Part shown: positions 5,976-7,972 of the stretch, piece after piece
Position numbering within the stretch: position 1 is the first letter of the stretch
Layout of the letters: each line of letters begins with the position of its first letter
From: Oscillospiraceae bacterium
GTDB lineage: Bacteria > Bacillota > Clostridia > Oscillospirales > Ruminococcaceae
Direction of reading: 5' to 3'
Assembly (NCBI GenBank): GCA_016297165.1
Contig: JAEDHF010000085.1
Span: forward strand, 1-7,972
DNA: 7,972 nt
Made by a program: the position numbers and the translations under genes
The notes under the pieces: generated by a model
What the model saw: the letters and a program-made list of their open reading frames with translations, nothing else
What the model was told of the DNA's origin: nothing
Database searches by the model: none

Positions 5976-7286
5976 TTATCCGAAATAGCATTCATACGCT
6001 GCGTCAAGGGTATCCTTTATCGCCTTATAGAAGCCATTATCGTCCTTCACCGTAGAGCAGCGATTTGTTACAAAGGCAACCCCTGTACCGTCCGACCTGT
6101 CATAATAAAGACCTGTTATTGCTCCGAGGGCATTACCGGGATGGCCATATATTGTCCTGCCGTCAATCAGATTATCATAAATTCGGACGTTAAGCCCCAT
6201 ATCGAAATCTGGAGCGCTGAAATAGGATTTATTTATAGCCTCTACCGCTTTTTCAGACAAAACGGTTTCACCGTTAAGGGTTCCGTCTCCCGAAAGAATA
6301 ATGCCAAGCCTCGCAAGGTCAGAGGCTGTTATAATAAGCTCACACTGCGCAGCCATATATGAGTTCCCGAGACCGAAGGATTCGTAATACTTCCTGTTTC
6401 TTTTCCATGTGGGGACATGAAATACCTCGCCGTCGTAATCATACAGCGTAGCGCAGCTTTCCTTATCCTCAATCAAATCTATAAGATATCCCGCGTCCAT
6501 ACCAAGAGGTTTAAAAAGCGCTCTATCCGCGTAATCATGAAAGTATTCGCCGGTAAGCTTCTCTACTATAGCGCCGATGGTGCCTGCCCCGAAATTAGAG
6601 TAATTATACATCGTCCCGGGCTCGTATCCGCTATGCGCAGAAGAAAGTATGTAGTCAATCTTGTATTTATATGAGATTGCAAGCTCGTACACATAGGTAT
6701 CAATAATACCTGCTGTATGGGTAAGAAGGTGCCAAAGCTTTACTTTTTCTTTGTTGTACCTGTCATATTTTATTCCTGTAGCATCAGTAAGGGAGGAATC
6801 AAGTTCTATTTTCCCCTCATCGTACAAGGTCATAAGCACCATAGTAGAAATAAGCTTAGAGGTACTCGCTATTCTGTAACGGGTGTTATCTGTGCATAAG
6901 GCTTTTGTTTCAGCGTCGGAGTAGCCGATATTTTCCGTATGTATTATTTCTCCGTCTCTGAAAAGCGCTACGCTCATTCCCGTTATTCCATAGTCCGTAT
7001 ATATCTTATTAAGTCTTTCGGTAAAACCCTTTGTATCCGGCCCATAAACCACCTGCTCCGCAGTTTCATAGGGCACTTCGGACATGGCTACAGAATCGGA
7101 AACCGTTTCGGTTTTATCAGAATTTAAAGCAGTAGTGACTATACCCTCATTCCGACTAACATCAACGGTAGCCATAGCTTCGATGATGTCTGTACCTGTT
7201 GTATCTATCTCTCTTTCATCAATACTTGTACATCCGCACAGCATAACGGCTATCATAGCAGCTGCTGCAATTCTTTTATACTTCAT
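5976..7286 (-). CDS. Serine hydrolase, class C beta-lactamase/DD-peptidase fold, lipoprotein
   Basis: A 436-residue predicted lipoprotein with lipobox LCGC (Cys19), a low-complexity Thr/Asp/Glu linker (about 20-80) and a beta-lactamase-related domain (PF00144 type, about 87-430). Catalytic motifs are S141-T-S-K144 (SxxK nucleophile), LLTHTAGI (187-194), Y229-S-N231 (YxN) and G381-H-P-G384 in place of the KTG/HxG triad. The family includes DD-carboxypeptidases, D-aminopeptidases and esterases. A surface peptidoglycan or D-peptide hydrolase is likely, and antibiotic resistance cannot be inferred. The ATG at 7286 has AGGAG 9 bases upstream. It is the first gene of a two-gene operon with the CapA-family lipoprotein. 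Confidence 0.93.
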   Translation of the reverse strand: MKYKRIAAAAMIAVMLCGCTSIDEREIDTTGTDIIEAMATVDVSRNEGIVTTALNSDKTETVSDSVAMSEVPYETAEQVVYGPDTKGFTERLNKIYTDYGITGMSVALFRDGEIIHTENIGYSDAETKALCTDNTRYRIASTSKLISTMVLMTLYDEGKIELDSSLTDATGIKYDRYNKEKVKLWHLLTHTAGIIDTYVYELAISYKYKIDYILSSAHSGYEPGTMYNYSNFGAGTIGAIVEKLTGEYFHDYADRALFKPLGMDAGYLIDLIEDKESCATLYDYDGEVFHVPTWKRNRKYYESFGLGNSYMAAQCELIITASDLARLGIILSGDGTLNGETVLSEKAVEAINKSYFSAPDFDMGLNVRIYDNLIDGRTIYGHPGNALGAITGLYYDRSDGTGVAFVTNRCSTVKDDNGFYKAIKDTLDAAYECYFG

Positions 7287-7316
7287 ATTTTAGCTCTCCT
7301 GTATTTCGGTACTTCC

Positions 7317-7365
7317 ATTATAACATAAGGCACCAATTCCTGACAATATTTTTTAAAAAAATATA
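7317..7365 (-). promoter_or_regulatory. Promoter of the serine hydrolase/CapA operon with UP-like A/T tract
   Basis: The -35 TTGTCA (7346-7341), an 18-base spacer and TATAAT (7322-7317) with an extended -10 TGT just upstream form a good minus-strand promoter. The block at 7347-7365 is purely A/T and sits immediately upstream of the -35, as an UP element would. The leader to the ATG at 7286 is about 24 bases. Confidence 0.75.
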
Positions 7366-7450
7366 CTTATTACTCCTGAAACACTTCGAAAAAGCAGAAA
7401 GCGGAAAGCATACCTTACCAGATAACCAAGTGTAAAGTTAATAATATCCA

Positions 7451-7538
7451 AAATATTCACAAAATATACACATTATACAGTATATTATACATTTATCTGT
7501 ATAAATATCCTTGACATTATGAATATTTTGTGTATAAT
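7451..7538. promoter_or_regulatory. Symmetric AT-rich operator array upstream of argG
   Basis: TTATACA occurs at 7473-7479 and 7485-7491, and its complement TGTATAA at 7498-7504 and 7531-7537. Positions 7485-7504 form a 20-bp palindrome with a six-base centre. CACAAAATAT (7458-7467) is repeated in inverted form at 7523-7532, and TATGAATAT overlapping the promoter spacer resembles an ARG-box half. ArgR/AhrC control is the natural guess for argG, but the boxes are not canonical. The rest of the 301-base gap (7287-7587) holds the two promoters; I see nothing else in it. Confidence 0.4.
7511..7538 (+). promoter_or_regulatory. argG promoter
   Basis: TTGACA (7511-7516), a 16-base spacer and TATAAT (7533-7538) match consensus hexamers on the plus strand. 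The predicted start is near 7545, giving a leader of about 43 bases. Inverted half-sites overlap the spacer and -10, so repressor control is plausible. Confidence 0.85.
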
Positions 7539-7587
7539 AATAGTTAGTAAATTTTTTACAATTCTATATAAGAAAGGATCTATAAAA

Positions 7588-7972
7588 ATGGCAAACGATA
7601 TTAAAAAGATTATTCTCGCATACTCGGGCGGTCTTGATACCTCTATTATTATCCCCTGGTTACATGAAAACTACCCCGGCTGCGAGGTAATCTGTGTAGC
7701 AGGTAACGTAGGTCAGGACGCTGAAATTGAAGGTCTCGAGGAAAGAGCTAAGAAAACAGGCGCATCAAAGCTTTATATCGAGGATATTCAGGATGAATTC
7801 GTCAACGATTTTATTTTCCCGACTTTAAAGGCAGGCGCTAAGTACGAAGGCTACCTTTTAGGTACCTCCTTCGCTCGTCCCCCTATCGCAAAGAGACTTG
7901 TTGAAATCGCTAAGGCTGAAGGCGCTGACGCTATCTGCCACGGCTGCACAGGTAAGGGTAACGACCAGGTTC
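7588..7972 (+). CDS. argG: Argininosuccinate synthase, 5' part
   Basis: First 128 codons of argininosuccinate synthase, which joins citrulline and aspartate with ATP to make argininosuccinate, the penultimate step of arginine synthesis in the cytoplasm. The N-type ATP pyrophosphatase loop AYSGGLDTS is at residues 11-19. NVGQDAEIEGLEERA (40-54), YLLGTSFARPPIAK (89-102) and HGCTGKGNDQV (118-128) match the family; the usual HGATGKGNDQV has Cys for Ala here. The ATG at 7588 is preceded by AAAGGA 9 bases away. The gene is open to the right edge and truncated only by the window; argH commonly follows but is not visible. It is divergent from, and functionally unrelated to, its left neighbours. Confidence 0.97.
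   Translation, partial: MANDIKKIILAYSGGLDTSIIIPWLHENYPGCEVICVAGNVGQDAEIEGLEERAKKTGASKLYIEDIQDEFVNDFIFPTLKAGAKYEGYLLGTSFARPPIAKRLVEIAKAEGADAICHGCTGKGNDQV

Overview
The window looks like a chromosomal segment of a low-to-moderate-GC Firmicute, most likely a Clostridia relative of the Ruminococcus/Oscillospiraceae type. The grounds are AT-rich intergenic DNA, strong AGGAG ribosome sites, TTG starts, near-consensus sigma-A type promoters, and Firmicute families such as DUF896/YnzC and the Gx transporter/NusG_II pair. The taxonomy is inference. I see no insertion sequence, CRISPR array, tRNA or rRNA.

Eight complete genes plus one unassigned protein gene lie on the minus strand; only argG, cut off by the right edge, is on the plus strand. 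Read from right to left: (a) 7587-7287 is a divergent promoter region between argG and a two-gene lipoprotein operon. (b) 7286-4725 encodes a serine-beta-lactamase-fold hydrolase and a CapA-family protein, both predicted lipoproteins with long low-complexity linkers, probably acting in the cell envelope. (c) 4724-4540 holds a perfect-consensus promoter with repeated TGAACAA/TTGTTCA half-sites. (d) 4539-1014 is a tightly overlapping six-gene operon: XRE regulator, ApbE flavin transferase lipoprotein, membrane-anchored NusG domain II protein, Gx-type membrane protein, DUF896 protein, and a large cytoplasmic protein that looks like a degenerate PAS/histidine-kinase. (e) 1013-730 is a 284-bp leader region with a promoter, an 11-bp tandem repeat, several RNA hairpins and a clear intrinsic terminator placed only 27 bases before (f) an OmpR/PhoB response regulator at 729-61.

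Two systems stand out. One is the XRE-controlled apbE/NusG_II/Gx module. It resembles sets linked in Firmicutes to extracytoplasmic flavin-based electron transfer, but its flavinylated partner is not in the window. The other is the response regulator's mRNA leader, where the terminator sits downstream of the best promoter. This suggests regulation by transcription attenuation together with autoregulation at the tandem repeat. The degenerate kinase-like gene lies directly upstream of this leader on the same strand, so a functional link is possible but unproven.
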